A stretch of DNA of 64,000 nucleotides, taken from NCBI RefSeq assembly GCF_022539665.2, contig NC_081340.1, forward strand, positions 248,001 to 312,000. The letters are read 5' to 3'. Below are positions 63,951 through 64,000 of the stretch, in pieces. The DNA is from Daphnia carinata (lineage: Eukaryota > Arthropoda > Branchiopoda > Diplostraca > Daphniidae). Made by a program: the position numbers and the translations under genes. The stretch's first letter is position 1; every line of letters starts with the position of its first letter. The notes beneath the pieces were generated by a model. That model was not told the origin of the DNA, did no database searches, and saw only the letters and a list, made by a program, of their open reading frames with translations.

Positions 63951-64000
63951 ATGCCAACAGCATCCCGTATTCCCAAGCGGTCACCCATCTAGGTACTAAC
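63951..64000 (-). rRNA. rrn5S: 5S ribosomal RNA, copy 10 (3' part, cut by the window edge)
   Basis: The last 50 nt of the gene match the other copies; the 5' part lies beyond the window. Confidence 0.93.

Larger units (their letters stand above)
59739..64000 (-). repeat. 5S rDNA tandem array, 464-bp unit
   Basis: Nine complete 5S genes and one cut by the window edge, all on the minus strand, at a 464-bp period (one unit is 466, the last 463). Each unit is a 120-bp gene plus a ~344-bp AT-rich spacer. The spacer contains ACCACTAGGTGGCG, an interrupted palindrome, and no second RNA gene that I recognise. Spacer variants fall into blocks: TTTAAAAACTG with AATTTACC in the first four spacers (through 61571), TTTCAAAACTG with AATTCACC afterwards, and AACTCAG replacing AATTCAG in the last two. 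Confidence 0.97.

Overview
The window is repeat-dense nuclear DNA from an animal, most likely an invertebrate. It contains no ordinary single-copy host gene that I can recognise. It holds 20 kb of one 70-bp satellite in four blocks, five LTR retroelements (one BEL/Pao, three Ty3/Gypsy, one Ty1/Copia) and a tandem array of 5S rRNA genes. The 5S sequence, the BEL/Pao element and the env-bearing Gypsy elements fit an arthropod or another invertebrate. The 5S reminds me of branchiopod crustaceans, but that is memory only and weak. Three 100-N runs (9818-9917, 49085-49184, 59639-59738) are scaffold gaps.

Layout: 1-3354, 5' part of a BEL/Pao element on the minus strand, cut by the window edge. 3351-10714, satellite block 1. 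10715-22768, element 2, an old Gypsy provirus (minus strand) with gag, pol, a long env and a decayed ankyrin-repeat gene between env and the 3' LTR. 22769-24383, satellite block 2, made of a diverged variant. 24384-38147, element 3, a young 13.8-kb Gypsy provirus (minus) whose LTRs are nearly identical. It has gag, pol, two related small accessory genes, tandem tRNA-like modules and an intact env. 38148-44186, satellite block 3. 44187-49084, element 4, an env-less Gypsy element (minus) with an almost intact pol and its 5' end lost in a gap. 49185-53589, element 5, a Copia element (minus) truncated at both ends. 54187-59160, satellite block 4, in the opposite orientation. 59739-64000, nine complete 5S rRNA genes and one cut by the window edge, all on the minus strand at 464-bp spacing.

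How the parts fit: the satellite is the host landscape and the elements inserted into it. Element 3 clearly sits inside a satellite monomer. Elements 2 and 3 have a simple-retrovirus layout: LTR, primer-binding site, gag, a -1 shift into protease-RT-RNase H-integrase, then an env that appears to be reached by splicing. In both, a good 5' splice site lies upstream of gag and a 3' splice site directly precedes the env ATG. The two Env proteins are homologous but differ about two-fold in length, because element 2 carries an extra ectodomain and a Thr-rich mucin-like stretch. The most unusual content is the accessory coding capacity: an ankyrin-repeat ORF in element 2, and a pair of related small ORFs plus tRNA-like repeats in element 3.
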